Assembly (NCBI GenBank): GCA_020025415.1
Contig: JAHHSB010000052.1
Span: forward strand, 1-8,732
Reading direction: 5' to 3'
Source of the DNA: Oscillibacter sp.
GTDB taxonomy: Bacteria; Bacillota; Clostridia; Oscillospirales; Oscillospiraceae
Length of the DNA stretch: 8,732 nt
The translations under genes and the position numbers were made by a program. The notes beneath the pieces were generated by a model that was not told the DNA's origin, made no database searches, and worked only from the letters and a program-made list of their open reading frames with translations. Position 1 is the stretch's first letter. Every line of letters begins with the position of its first letter. Shown here one piece after another: positions 1 through 6,705 of the stretch.

Positions 1-667
1 AGCGCTCTGTCTCTGCGGCCTGCTCCGGGGATACCGGTTCGGGCTCCCTGCCCGGAGCCAGCAGCGCCTCCAGGGCCCTGGCAAATTCCCCCAGTCCCAT
101 GGGCCGGGGGAGATAATCAGCGATATTCCCCACCCGGCAGATGGCCGAGGGGGTGCCCCGGCTGTCCACGGCAGGGTTTTTCCCCTCATGGGTCAGCTGC
201 TCCAGCAGAGTAAGATCGCTGGAAAACAGCAGTGTCCCATGGTGGAGCAGCCGCCCGCCGGCGGAGCGCTGGGCGCTGCCGGAGATCTTCTTCCCGTCCA
301 CGGCGATGTCGCACACCCGATCGAAGCAGGCCGGGACTCCCAACTGGTTCAGCGCGGCAATCACCGGCTCCATGCAGCTGCGGTAATCCCGTCCCGCCAC
401 CCCGGGCAGCAGGAGGCTGTAGTTCAGGTTTCCGGCGTCGTGGTACACGGTGCCGCCCCCAGAGATCCGGCGCAGCACCGGGATCCCCAGGCGCCGCAGC
501 GCGGGCACGGACAGTTCCCGGCAGATGTTCTGGTAGCTACCCACCACCGCCGCCGGGTCATTGCACCATATCAGCAGCGCCGGCTCATCTCCCAGCGTGC
601 TGAAGGCCAGCTCCTCAAAGGCCAGGTTGTAAAACGGGTCCCGAGACCCGGTATGCAGCAAGCGCAT
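1..667 (-). CDS. lplA: Lipoate--protein ligase, N-terminal 222 residues (C-terminus off the window edge)
   Basis: Activates free lipoate with ATP to lipoyl-AMP and transfers it to a lysine of lipoyl domains (2-oxoacid dehydrogenase E2 subunits, glycine cleavage H protein) in the cytoplasm. Translating the minus strand from the ATG at 667-665 gives an open frame to the edge without a stop. It contains the family signature RRISGGGTVYHD at residues 66-77, followed by GNLNYS, and DGKKISGSAQ at 124-133, where K127 matches the lysine that contacts the lipoyl-adenylate. The visible part covers the catalytic domain; residues after about 205 look like the linker to the accessory C-terminal domain, which would lie outside. 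The start is 29 bases after the cls stop, preceded by a purine-rich AGGAAAGGAAGAAGG stretch, so it is probably cotranscribed with cls. Octanoyl or biotin transfer is a less likely alternative given the SGGG and KISGSAQ motifs. Confidence 0.93.
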   Translation of the reverse strand, partial: MRLLHTGSRDPFYNLAFEELAFSTLGDEPALLIWCNDPAAVVGSYQNICRELSVPALRRLGIPVLRRISGGGTVYHDAGNLNYSLLLPGVAGRDYRSCMEPVIAALNQLGVPACFDRVCDIAVDGKKISGSAQRSAGGRLLHHGTLLFSSDLTLLEQLTHEGKNPAVDSRGTPSAICRVGNIADYLPRPMGLGEFARALEALLAPGREPEPVSPEQAAETER

Positions 668-696
668 GCTCCGCCTTCTTCCTTTCCTGCCCGGCC

Positions 697-2253
697 TTAC
701 AGCCAGATGGCAAAAAGCTTCAGGATCCCGGCGATCACCCGCCGGTGCCAGGGACGGCGGCGCCACTCCTCCAGGGTATAGGGGCGGCTTTGCTCCATGA
801 CCTTCTCCAGATCCGCCTGCAGCTCCGCCACCGCGGGGGAATAGTACAGCAGCTCGCCGCACTCGTAGTGGAGCTGGAAGGTGCGGTAGTCCATGTTGGT
901 GCTGCCCACCAGGGCCGCCTCCCCGTCCACCAGGACGCTTTTGGCGTGAAGAAAGCCGGGGGTATACTTGTAGATCCGCACACCGTTTTTCAGCAGCTCG
1001 CCCCAATAGGTCTCCGCCACCAGGTAGGCGTACTTCTTATCCGGCACCGCTGGCACCAGCAGCCGCACGTCCACCCCGCACTGGGCGGCGATGCACAGGG
1101 ATTTCTGCATGGCCTCCTCCACAGCGTAGTAGGGCGTGGTGATATACACCTGGCGCCGGGCGGCAGAGATCAGCAGGTGATAGCTGTCCTCAATGGGGTT
1201 GTCCGGATTGTTCAGGGGACCGTCAGCCAGGGTCTGGCACCAGCCCTGACCAGCAAAGCTCTGCCGGGGGCGGTAGTAATCGTCCTCGTTGGGCATGGTC
1301 CGGCCCATCATCTTCCACATCTGGATAAACAGCGCCGCCAGACCCCAGGCGCCCTCCCCCTCCAGGCGGACGCCGGTATCCTTCCAGTAGCCGAAGCGCT
1401 CCACCAGGTTGGCGTACTCGTCGCCCACGTTGATGCCGCCGGTATAGGCCCACTGCCCGTCGATGACGGTGATCTTCCGGTGGTCCCGGTAGTTGAAGTA
1501 GATGCGATTGACATAGCGGTGGACGGGATTGAACACCGCCACCTCGATCCCCGCATCCTGCATGGCCAGGAGCGTGGCGTCGGACAGGCGGGTGATGTTG
1601 CCGAAATCGTCAAAGATCACCTTGACCTCCACCCCGGCGGCGGCCCGCTCCCGCAGGATCCGGAAGATCCGATCCCAGATCTCGCCCTCGGCCAGGATAT
1701 AGTACTCCATGAAGATATAGGTTTCCGCCCGGCGCAGATGGTCCATCAGGTCCTGGAAAAAGTCGGCCCCCTCCGGCAGGTAGCAGGCATCGGTGTCCCG
1801 GTAGAGCAAAAAGCCCTGGTTATGGAGGTAGGAAGCCAGCAGGGCCAGGTTGTCGTTTTCCCGGCGCAGGGCACGGATGTTGTCCCGGCTGCGCTCCCTG
1901 GCCGGCTGCCGCTCCAGGGGTGGGGGCACCCGCCGCATGCTCAGGGTCTTGGCCTGCCGGGTCCCACCCCAGAAGTAGAACAGGATCAGTCCCGCCACGG
2001 GAAAGAGCAGCAGCAGACTCATCCAGCTGAATTTATAGGAGGGGCTTCCGCTGCGGTTATAAATCCACAGAGCCATCACCGCGCCCAAGGCCATCAGCGC
2101 GCCGTAGACGAACGAGGCCTTGGCATGAATGTATTCCGTCAGCAGCAGCGTCAGAACAATCTGCGCCAGCACCAGCACTGCGCACAGCGTGATGCGGACG
2201 ACGGCGGAGATTCTCCGTTCGGTTTTCTGTTTGATCTTGAGTCCTTTGGGCAC
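697..2253 (-). CDS. cls: Cardiolipin synthase, phospholipase D superfamily (518 aa)
   Basis: Condenses two phosphatidylglycerol molecules into cardiolipin plus glycerol at the cytoplasmic membrane. Three hydrophobic segments sit at the N-terminus (about residues 15-39, 47-65 and 76-94), followed by two phospholipase D domains. Both HKD catalytic motifs are intact: H258-x-K260-x4-D265 with downstream GGIN, and H436-x-K438-x4-D443 with downstream GSTN. The length is slightly above the usual 480-510 residues. The start codon is GTG (2253-2251), preceded by AAAGGAG at a good distance; no better start lies nearby. The C-terminus is basic then hydrophobic. It lies 89 bases after pncB with a terminator-like hairpin between, and 29 bases before lplA. 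No promoter of its own is evident, so partial read-through from pncB is the likely source of transcript (inference). Confidence 0.95.
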   Translation of the reverse strand: MPKGLKIKQKTERRISAVVRITLCAVLVLAQIVLTLLLTEYIHAKASFVYGALMALGAVMALWIYNRSGSPSYKFSWMSLLLLFPVAGLILFYFWGGTRQAKTLSMRRVPPPLERQPARERSRDNIRALRRENDNLALLASYLHNQGFLLYRDTDACYLPEGADFFQDLMDHLRRAETYIFMEYYILAEGEIWDRIFRILRERAAAGVEVKVIFDDFGNITRLSDATLLAMQDAGIEVAVFNPVHRYVNRIYFNYRDHRKITVIDGQWAYTGGINVGDEYANLVERFGYWKDTGVRLEGEGAWGLAALFIQMWKMMGRTMPNEDDYYRPRQSFAGQGWCQTLADGPLNNPDNPIEDSYHLLISAARRQVYITTPYYAVEEAMQKSLCIAAQCGVDVRLLVPAVPDKKYAYLVAETYWGELLKNGVRIYKYTPGFLHAKSVLVDGEAALVGSTNMDYRTFQLHYECGELLYYSPAVAELQADLEKVMEQSRPYTLEEWRRRPWHRRVIAGILKLFAIWL

Positions 2254-2277
2254 AGGTTTCTCCTTTCTTTTTCCTCT

Positions 2278-2293
2278 CGGGACCCGCGTCCCG
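2278..2293 (-). other. Small perfect hairpin upstream of cls
   Basis: A 6-bp perfect inverted repeat (CGGGAC / GTCCCG) with a 4-base loop lies between the pncB terminator-like hairpin and the cls ribosome binding site. It would form in a transcript reading through from pncB. It is followed by an A/G-rich run carrying the cls Shine-Dalgarno, not by a U-tract, so it is not a terminator by itself. A role in leader folding is possible but unproven. Confidence 0.35.
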
Positions 2294-2294
2294 G

Positions 2295-2333
2295 AAAAGC
2301 CGACAGCCCCACCGTATTGCTGCGGCGGGGCTG
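2295..2333 (-). terminator. Probable weak intrinsic terminator after pncB
   Basis: On the minus strand, just past the pncB stop, CAGCCCC pairs with GGGGCTG. The stem continues through a G-T wobble and CCG/CGG to about 11 bp with an 8-base loop (2304-2333). A short TTTT (2298-2295) follows after a TCGGC spacer. The weak U-tract suggests partial termination, which would lower rather than abolish cls-lplA expression from the pncB promoter. Confidence 0.5.
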
Positions 2334-2342
2334 CCCGGGGGA

Positions 2343-3791
2343 TCAGCGGCTGTTGTGCAGCAGATCCTGCTTGATGTCCCAGAGCTTCTGGGACAGATCC
2401 ACATAGTAGGTATGGGGATTGTCAAATCGCTTGACCTCGTCCCAGAGGGTCTCCACCTGGGCGGCACAGTAGGCCCGGATCTCCTGCAGGCTGGGCTTTT
2501 CATACACCAGCTTGCCCCCCAGGAACACGGGCACCTGCAGCTCCCGGGCGGCAAAGCCCGTCAGGGTCTTGCGCTTCCAGGTGGCCTCCGGGTCAAAAAT
2601 CTCCAGCGGGCGGGTATCGTCCACCGTCTCGTCATGGAGGCACAGGTAATCCGCCTCCGCCTTCCCCGTCTCCCGGTCATAGAGGCGGTAGATCTTTTTA
2701 AAGTGGGGGTTGGTGATCTTCTCCACATTCTCGCTGATCTTGATCTTGGGGACGATGTTCCCCTCTGCGTCCTCCACCGCCGCCAGCTTGTACACCCCGC
2801 CGAACACCGGCTCGCTCCGGGCGGTGATGAGCCGCTCGCCCACGCCGAACAGGTCGATCTGTGCGTCCTGGAGCAGCAGGTCCTGGATAATATACTCATC
2901 CAAAGAGTTGGACACGGAGATCTGGCACTCCGGCCAGCCCGCCTCGTCCAGCATCTTCCGGGCCTTGCGGGTCAGATAGGCGATGTCCCCCGAATCCAGG
3001 CGGATGCCGCACTTGGTAATGCCCTTGGGCCGCAGCACGTCGTTGAAGGCGCGGATAGCGTCAGGCACGCCGGATTTGAGGGTGTTATAGGTATCCACCA
3101 GCAAAACAGCGTTGGTGGGATAGACCTCGCAGTAGGTGCGGAAGGCCTCATACTGGCTGTCGAACATCTGGACCCAGGAGTGGGCCATGGTGCCCCCGGC
3201 GGGCACGCCGTAGAGCTGGTCGGACACCGTGCAGGCGGTGCCGCCGCAGCCGCCGATATAGGCGGCCCGGGCGCCGGTGACGGCACCGTCCACGCCCTGG
3301 GCCCGGCGGGATCCAAACTCCAGCACCGTCCGCCCCCGGGCGGCCCGGGTGACCCGGTTGGCCTTGGTGGCGATCAGGCTCTGGTGGTTGATTGTCAGCA
3401 GGGTGAACGTCTCAATCAGCTGGGCCTGGATAGCCGGGGCCCGGACGGTAACCATCGGCTCCCGGGGGAAAACGGGCGTCCCCTCGGGAATGGCCCAGAT
3501 GTCCCCGGTAAAGCGGAAGTGACGCAGGTAGTCCAAAAACGCCTCGTCAAAGAGCTTGCGCCCCCGGAGATAGGCGATGTCCTCCTCGGTAAAATGCAGA
3601 TTCTGGATATAGTCGATCAGCTGCTCCAGCCCCGCGGCAATGGCAAAGCCCCCCTGGTCCGGGACCTGACGGAAAAACACGTCAAAATAGGTGATGCGGT
3701 CCATCATGCCGGCGGCGAAATAGCCGTTGCCCATGGTCAGCTCATAAAAGTCGCACAGCATGCTCAGGTTGAGTTTTTCTTCTGTCTTCAT
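2343..3791 (-). CDS. pncB: Nicotinate phosphoribosyltransferase (482 aa)
   Basis: Converts nicotinate and PRPP, with ATP hydrolysis, to nicotinate mononucleotide: the first step of the Preiss-Handler NAD salvage route in the cytoplasm. Family features visible are the N-terminal DFYELTMGNGYF (residues 14-25), EFGSRRAQG (158-166), GTMAHSWVQ (200-208) with H204 as the expected phosphorylated histidine, VDTYNT (232-237), RLDSGD (264-269), and FGVGERL in the 3' third. The length fits the long bacterial PncB type. The ATG at 3791 has GGAGG six bases upstream. A sigma-A-like promoter lies 50 bases upstream (3842-3870), with a hairpin abutting the Shine-Dalgarno. It diverges from the pantothenate kinase gene and is followed by cls and lplA. 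Confidence 0.96.
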   Translation of the reverse strand: MKTEEKLNLSMLCDFYELTMGNGYFAAGMMDRITYFDVFFRQVPDQGGFAIAAGLEQLIDYIQNLHFTEEDIAYLRGRKLFDEAFLDYLRHFRFTGDIWAIPEGTPVFPREPMVTVRAPAIQAQLIETFTLLTINHQSLIATKANRVTRAARGRTVLEFGSRRAQGVDGAVTGARAAYIGGCGGTACTVSDQLYGVPAGGTMAHSWVQMFDSQYEAFRTYCEVYPTNAVLLVDTYNTLKSGVPDAIRAFNDVLRPKGITKCGIRLDSGDIAYLTRKARKMLDEAGWPECQISVSNSLDEYIIQDLLLQDAQIDLFGVGERLITARSEPVFGGVYKLAAVEDAEGNIVPKIKISENVEKITNPHFKKIYRLYDRETGKAEADYLCLHDETVDDTRPLEIFDPEATWKRKTLTGFAARELQVPVFLGGKLVYEKPSLQEIRAYCAAQVETLWDEVKRFDNPHTYYVDLSQKLWDIKQDLLHNSR

Positions 3792-3804
3792 TTGTTTCCT
3801 CCAC

Positions 3805-3819
3805 TGGGGCAGCGCCCCA
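3805..3819 (-). other. Hairpin adjoining the pncB ribosome binding site
   Basis: In the pncB leader, TGGGGC pairs with GCCCCA around a 3-base loop, ending two bases before the GGAGG Shine-Dalgarno (3802-3798). The predicted leader is only about 45 bases, too short for a known NAD riboswitch, so this is just a stable stem next to the ribosome site that could influence initiation. Confidence 0.45.
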
Positions 3820-3841
3820 AAGCGTTTTACAGATTGTGTTT

Positions 3842-3870
3842 ATTATATGCTCCGGCAGCCAAGAAAGCAA
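3842..3870 (-). promoter_or_regulatory. Sigma-A-type promoter for pncB
   Basis: On the minus strand TTGCTT (3870-3865) and a perfect TATAAT (3847-3842) are separated by exactly 17 bases. This would start transcription near 3835, about 45 bases before the pncB ATG. It lies back to back with the plus-strand promoter at 3910-3938, with 39 bases between the two -35 boxes. Confidence 0.75.
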
Positions 3871-3909
3871 TCACTTTTGTCGGATTTTCTCTCCCGGTGC
3901 GGGTTTTGA

Positions 3910-3938
3910 TTGACTTTCGGCCCAGCTTCTCCTATGAT
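3910..3938 (+). promoter_or_regulatory. Sigma-A-type promoter for the pantothenate kinase unit
   Basis: TTGACT (3910-3915), a 17-base spacer and TATGAT (3933-3938) form a near-consensus promoter. Transcription would begin near 3945, giving a leader of about 125 bases before the ATG at 4071. Confidence 0.75.
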
Positions 3939-3944
3939 GAAAAA

Positions 3945-4070
3945 AGATGCCGCGCCGGGAAGGGCGCCTGCCCTTGCAGGCTGCCCGCCGTTGCGGAGCC
4001 CGGGCGGAGGCTTCGTTCCTCCCCCGGAGCCTGAAAAAGGCCGCCGGGCCGGCGGCCGAAAGGAACAGCT
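3945..4070 (+). promoter_or_regulatory. Structured GC-rich 5' leader of the pantothenate kinase gene
   Basis: The stretch between the predicted transcription start and the ATG holds three inverted repeats. The first is GCCTGC/GCAGGC with a CCTT loop (3966-3981). The second is a 10-bp stem with one bulged C and a 7-base loop (4000-4027: CCGGG-C-GGAGG against CCTCCCCCGG). The third is GGCCGCC/GGCGGCC with a 5-base loop (4039-4057), ending two bases before the AAAGGAA ribosome site (4059-4065). None is followed by a U-tract. It matches no riboswitch class I can recognise by eye; plain GC-rich spacer is the alternative. Confidence 0.45.
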
Positions 4071-4922
4071 ATGGGCATTCTGCTTGGCATTGACATTGGC
4101 GGCTCCACCACCAAGATCGTGGGCCTGCGGGAGGATGGGACCCTTTTGTCCCACCTGCGGGTAAAAGCCGAAGATCAGCTCACCTCCCTTTACGGGGCGC
4201 TGGGCAATTACCTTTCCACCAACCATCTCTCCCTTCAGGACGTGGTGCGGGTGGTGCTCACCGGGGTGGGGGCCTCGTTCGTGGACGACTCCATCTACGG
4301 TCTGCCCACTCAGAAGGTCAGCGAGTTTTCCGCCTGCGGCACGGGAGGGCTGGCCCTCACCGGGCTGGACTCCGGCGTAGTGGTCTCCATGGGAACAGGC
4401 ACGGCCTTCCTCTGGGCCGGAGCGGATGGTCAGGTTCGGCACCTGTGCGGCAGCGGCGTGGGCGGCGGCACCCTGCGGGGACTGTGCCGCAAGCTGGCCG
4501 GGGTGGAGCATTTTCATCAGTTTCAAAAGCTCTCCTCCCAGGGGAATCTGAGCCAGACCGACTTGCAGATCCGGGACATCTCCCGGGATGCCGGCGGCTC
4601 CCTGGACCCGGAGATGACCGCCGCCAACTTCGGCAATCTGGCAGAGGATGCCACGCCCGCCGATCTGGCCGCCGGCACGGTGAACATGGTGCTTCAGTCC
4701 ATCGGCATCATGACCATTCTGGCCTGCTCCAGCTGCAAAACGGACACGGCGGTGCTCACCGGCTCCCTGGCCACACTGCCCCAGACCGCCCAGCTGGCCA
4801 AGGATTTCCACCGGCTCTACGGCGTACACTTTCTGGTGCCCAAGGAGGCAGTGTACGCCACCGCCATCGGCGCGGCCCTGTACAGCATGAAAGGAGGCTG
4901 GCAGAGCCATGACGAAGTTTGA
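4071..4922 (+). CDS. coaW: Type II pantothenate kinase, CoaW-like (283 aa)
   Basis: Phosphorylates pantothenate with ATP, the first committed step of CoA synthesis, in the cytoplasm. The acetate/sugar-kinase fold (ASKHA) is seen in the phosphate-1 motif GIDIGGSTTK (residues 6-15), the SMGTGTAF motif (107-113 region), and GSGVGGGTLRGL (127-138). E85 in KVSEFSACGTGG matches the position of the catalytic glutamate of eukaryote-like PanKs (by recall of the family). The length fits the Staphylococcus CoaW type (about 265-285) rather than type III CoaX. AAAGGAA sits before the ATG. The last 14 bases overlap the SdpI-family gene, which implies coupled translation. Type II enzymes such as the staphylococcal one resist feedback by CoA (known for that family). 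It diverges from pncB. A related ASKHA activator ATPase is the main alternative, judged less likely. Confidence 0.88.
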   Translation: MGILLGIDIGGSTTKIVGLREDGTLLSHLRVKAEDQLTSLYGALGNYLSTNHLSLQDVVRVVLTGVGASFVDDSIYGLPTQKVSEFSACGTGGLALTGLDSGVVVSMGTGTAFLWAGADGQVRHLCGSGVGGGTLRGLCRKLAGVEHFHQFQKLSSQGNLSQTDLQIRDISRDAGGSLDPEMTAANFGNLAEDATPADLAAGTVNMVLQSIGIMTILACSSCKTDTAVLTGSLATLPQTAQLAKDFHRLYGVHFLVPKEAVYATAIGAALYSMKGGWQSHDEV

Positions 4923-5334
4923 GCTGTTTTTACTGGCGATGGTCTGCCTGGTCCCCCTGTGCATGATCATCTTCGGCTACATCTTCTCCAACCGCCCGCC
5001 CAAAAAGGTGGGCAGCGGCCTGGGCTACCGGACTACCATGTCCTCCCTCAACGAAGAAACCTGGCGCTTTGCCCATCAGTACTTCGGCAAGAGCTGGTTC
5101 TCCCTGGGTTGGCTGACCCTGGTGCTGACGGTGGGGGCCATGTGGCTCAACTCCAAGCAGGACCCGGACTGGCTGGGTGAGTATGCCCAGATCCTGCTGA
5201 TGATCCAGATCCTCCCCTTCTTTGTCCCCATCTTCCTCACCGAGTATGCCTTGCGGAAGAATTTCTATAAGGACGGCCGGCGGAAAAAGGGCACCTCCGG
5301 CAGCAATTCCTCCCGCAAGCTCAAGCGGCGCTGA
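4909..5334 (+). CDS. SdpI-family small membrane protein (141 aa)
   Basis: Three hydrophobic segments are visible (about residues 6-27, 64-80 and 93-115). The conserved SdpI-type loop GLGYRTTMSSLNEETWRFAH lies at 37-56, followed by QYFGK to 61, between the first two segments. The C-terminus (116-141) is strongly basic and probably cytoplasmic. In Bacillus subtilis SdpI is the immunity protein to the SdpC toxin, but most family members have no known role, and no toxin gene is visible here. The ATG lies inside the end of coaW (14-base overlap), with AGGAGG about 11 bases upstream, so translation is probably coupled. A strong terminator follows within 20 bases. Assignment to the SdpI family rests on the loop motif; function is unknown. 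Confidence 0.8.
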   Translation: MTKFELFLLAMVCLVPLCMIIFGYIFSNRPPKKVGSGLGYRTTMSSLNEETWRFAHQYFGKSWFSLGWLTLVLTVGAMWLNSKQDPDWLGEYAQILLMIQILPFFVPIFLTEYALRKNFYKDGRRKKGTSGSNSSRKLKRR

Positions 5335-5348
5335 GGCGCGGAGCAACG

Positions 5349-5386
5349 AAAAAAGCGGACCGGCAAAAGCCGGTCCGCTTTTGATT
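5349..5386. terminator. Strong bidirectional intrinsic terminator
   Basis: AAAAGCGGACCGGC (5351-5364) and its perfect complement (5369-5382) surround an AAAA loop, giving a GC-rich 10-bp core flanked by A-run and T-run. It serves the coaW-SdpI unit on the plus strand and the zinc-ribbon gene on the minus strand, which converge here. Confidence 0.93.
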
Positions 5387-5406
5387 TCCAGAAACAAGGC
5401 GGGCGA

Positions 5407-5826
5407 TTACTCGCCGTCTTCCTCCTCTTTTTCCTCTTCCTCCATGTCGGAGAGATCAAACTCCAGCTTCTCGCCGCAGTTGGGGCAAATCACTTCCCCG
5501 TCGTTGAGAATGGACTCATCAAAATAAATGGTCTCTTCACAGCTGGGGCAGGTCGTGGCGTAACAGTCCTCATCGTCCTCGTCGTCGTCATACTCCTCGT
5601 CGTCCTCGCCGTAGACCAGATCCTCCACGTCCTCCAGGTCGTCGCTGACGGCGTCCAGGCCCTCGCTCAGCTCCAGGTGGCAGTCCTTCAGATCCTCGAT
5701 CTCCAGAGCCATGTCGTCCAGCACGTCGATGATGGCCGTCAGGATCTTGCCCTCCCGGCTCTGAGTGTCCAGCGCCAGCCCGTCAGCCAGGCCCTTAAGA
5801 TACGCAACCTTTTCCGTAATTTCCAT
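5407..5826 (-). CDS. CD1247-type acidic zinc-ribbon protein (139 aa)
   Basis: Residues 1-70 form a helical domain beginning MEITEKVAYLKGLADGL, typical of the family named after Clostridioides difficile CD1247. A run of Asp and Glu (about 72-88) links it to a zinc ribbon with CPSC at 93-96 and CPNC at 114-117, and the protein ends in another acidic tail. No signal peptide or membrane segment is visible. I choose the ATG at 5826-5824 because AAAGGAG lies eight bases upstream; a start 14 codons earlier at 5868 has no ribosome site. It follows efp, separated by a strong terminator. No clear promoter is seen, so how it is transcribed is unresolved. The molecular function is unknown; the ribbon suggests a nucleic acid or protein contact (inference). 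Confidence 0.85.
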   Translation of the reverse strand: MEITEKVAYLKGLADGLALDTQSREGKILTAIIDVLDDMALEIEDLKDCHLELSEGLDAVSDDLEDVEDLVYGEDDEEYDDDEDDEDCYATTCPSCEETIYFDESILNDGEVICPNCGEKLEFDLSDMEEEEKEEEDGE

Positions 5827-5879
5827 AGCAGTGGCTCCTTTCCTGTCCTTTCCAGTCATTTCGCTCATCGCTCTATGTG

Positions 5880-5912
5880 AGACAGTCTCCTCCCCGACGG
5901 GAGGCGCTGTCT
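5880..5912 (-). other. Imperfect inverted repeat upstream of the zinc-ribbon gene
   Basis: AGACAG/CTGTCT and an inner CCTCCC/GGGAGG form a two-part stem with a small internal loop and a 4-base apical loop. It lies directly downstream of the efp terminator and about 55 bases before the zinc-ribbon ATG. It could be a leader hairpin or a binding site for a dimeric regulator; the sequence does not decide. Confidence 0.4.
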
Positions 5913-5913
5913 G

Positions 5914-5944
5914 AAAAAGGGGGGGATTGGCTCCCCCCTTTTTT
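5914..5944 (-). terminator. Intrinsic terminator after efp
   Basis: On the minus strand AAAAAA-GGGGGG pairs with CCCCCC-TTTTT around a 7-8 base loop, starting five bases past the efp stop and ending in a run of five T (5918-5914). The A/T flanks are symmetrical, so it could work in both directions. Confidence 0.88.
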
Positions 5945-5948
5945 ACAC

Positions 5949-6518
5949 TCAGTTCTTGCTCCGGCCCATATATTCGCCGGTGCGGGTATCCACCTGGATC
6001 TTCTCACCCTCATTGATGAAGATGGGCACCTGCACCACGGCACCGGTCTCCAGCGTGGCGGGCTTGGTCACGTTGGTGGCGGTGTCGCCCCGGACGCCGG
6101 GCTCGGTCTCGGTGACCTCCAGATCCATGAAGTTCGGTACTTCCACAGTAAACACGCTGCCCTTGTAGCTGACCAGCTTGCAGGGGGTGTTCTCCTTCAT
6201 GAAGCGGAAGGCATCGCCCAGCACGTCCTGGTTCAGCGGGGTCATGTCATAGGTCTCGGGATCCATGAAGTAGTACAGGTTGCCGTCGTTATAGCTGTAC
6301 TCGGCATCCTTGCGCTCCACAGCCACCTGCTCGAACTTGGCGGTGGGGTTGAACGCCTCCTCACGGACGGCGCCGGACATCACGTTCTTATACTTGGTAC
6401 GCACGAACGCGGCGCCCTTGCCGGGCTTGACGTGCTGGAAGTCCACCACCAGCATGGGCTTACCGTCCATCTCGAAAATCATACCCTTGCGGAAATCACC
6501 CGCAGTAATCGTAGGCAT
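5949..6518 (-). CDS. efp: Elongation factor P (189 aa)
   Basis: Binds between the P and E sites of the ribosome and relieves stalling at consecutive prolines. The sequence shows the three-domain EF-P layout: an N-terminal KOW-like domain starting [13 protein letters not shown], with [12 protein letters not shown] at 31-42, and two OB domains ending in [11 protein letters not shown] near the C-terminus. K34 at the loop tip is the residue that is modified in many bacteria. The length is normal for the family. I choose the ATG at 6518-6516: AAGGAGG stands eight bases before it, while a start six codons upstream would overlap that ribosome site. Its own promoter lies at 6612-6640, and a terminator follows the stop. 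No epmA/epmB-type modification gene is in the window, so the state of K34 is unknown. Confidence 0.97.
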   Translation of the reverse strand: MPTITAGDFRKGMIFEMDGKPMLVVDFQHVKPGKGAAFVRTKYKNVMSGAVREEAFNPTAKFEQVAVERKDAEYSYNDGNLYYFMDPETYDMTPLNQDVLGDAFRFMKENTPCKLVSYKGSVFTVEVPNFMDLEVTETEPGVRGDTATNVTKPATLETGAVVQVPIFINEGEKIQVDTRTGEYMGRSKN

Positions 6519-6611
6519 CTTGTTATCCTCCTTCAAATCTTCTGAGAAAACGACCCTCAGGAGGACATTTTCCCCGTTGTTAAAAAATTATGCGTAAAAT
6601 TAACCGTAGAT

Positions 6612-6640
6612 ATTTTATACCCTATACGGTCCGATTGCAA
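6612..6640 (-). promoter_or_regulatory. Sigma-A-type promoter for efp
   Basis: On the minus strand TTGCAA (6640-6635), 17 bases, then TAAAAT (6617-6612) within an AT-rich island between yqeG and efp. The leader would be about 85-90 bases and AT-rich. An overlapping TATAAA two bases upstream is an alternative -10 with a 15-base spacer. Confidence 0.65.
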
Positions 6641-6705
6641 GGGGGTTTTTGAAAAGTCCCCCATCTTTTCCCTTTTCCAGGCAAAATCACGCCCCACCCC
6701 AGCCC

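Noticed and set aside
188..781. 197-residue plus-strand open frame at the left edge
   Set aside because: It lies opposite the truncated lipoate ligase gene, which shows conserved motifs; the plus-strand frame has none.
745..2406. 553-residue plus-strand open frame opposite cls
   Set aside because: It is antisense to a clear cardiolipin synthase with both HKD motifs. Its composition (His, Gln, Gly, Val, Leu rich, no recognisable domain) is that of a GC-driven shadow frame.
2355..4034. 559-residue plus-strand open frame opposite pncB
   Set aside because: It is antisense to pncB over nearly its whole length, with low-complexity composition. The pncB product is unmistakable, and the frame runs through the pncB and coaW promoters.
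3843..4970. 375-residue minus-strand open frame opposite coaW
   Set aside because: Antisense to the pantothenate kinase, Gly/His/Gln-rich and without motifs; it also spans the promoter region.
4909..5334. A bacteriocin toxin-immunity (Sdp) locus
   Set aside because: Only an SdpI-like protein is present; no SdpC-like precursor or SdpR-type regulator gene lies beside it.
6641..6705. Terminator after yqeG
   Set aside because: GGGGG and CCCCC could pair over a 12-base loop on the minus strand, but the stem is five pairs and no proper T-run follows, so it is too weak to call.
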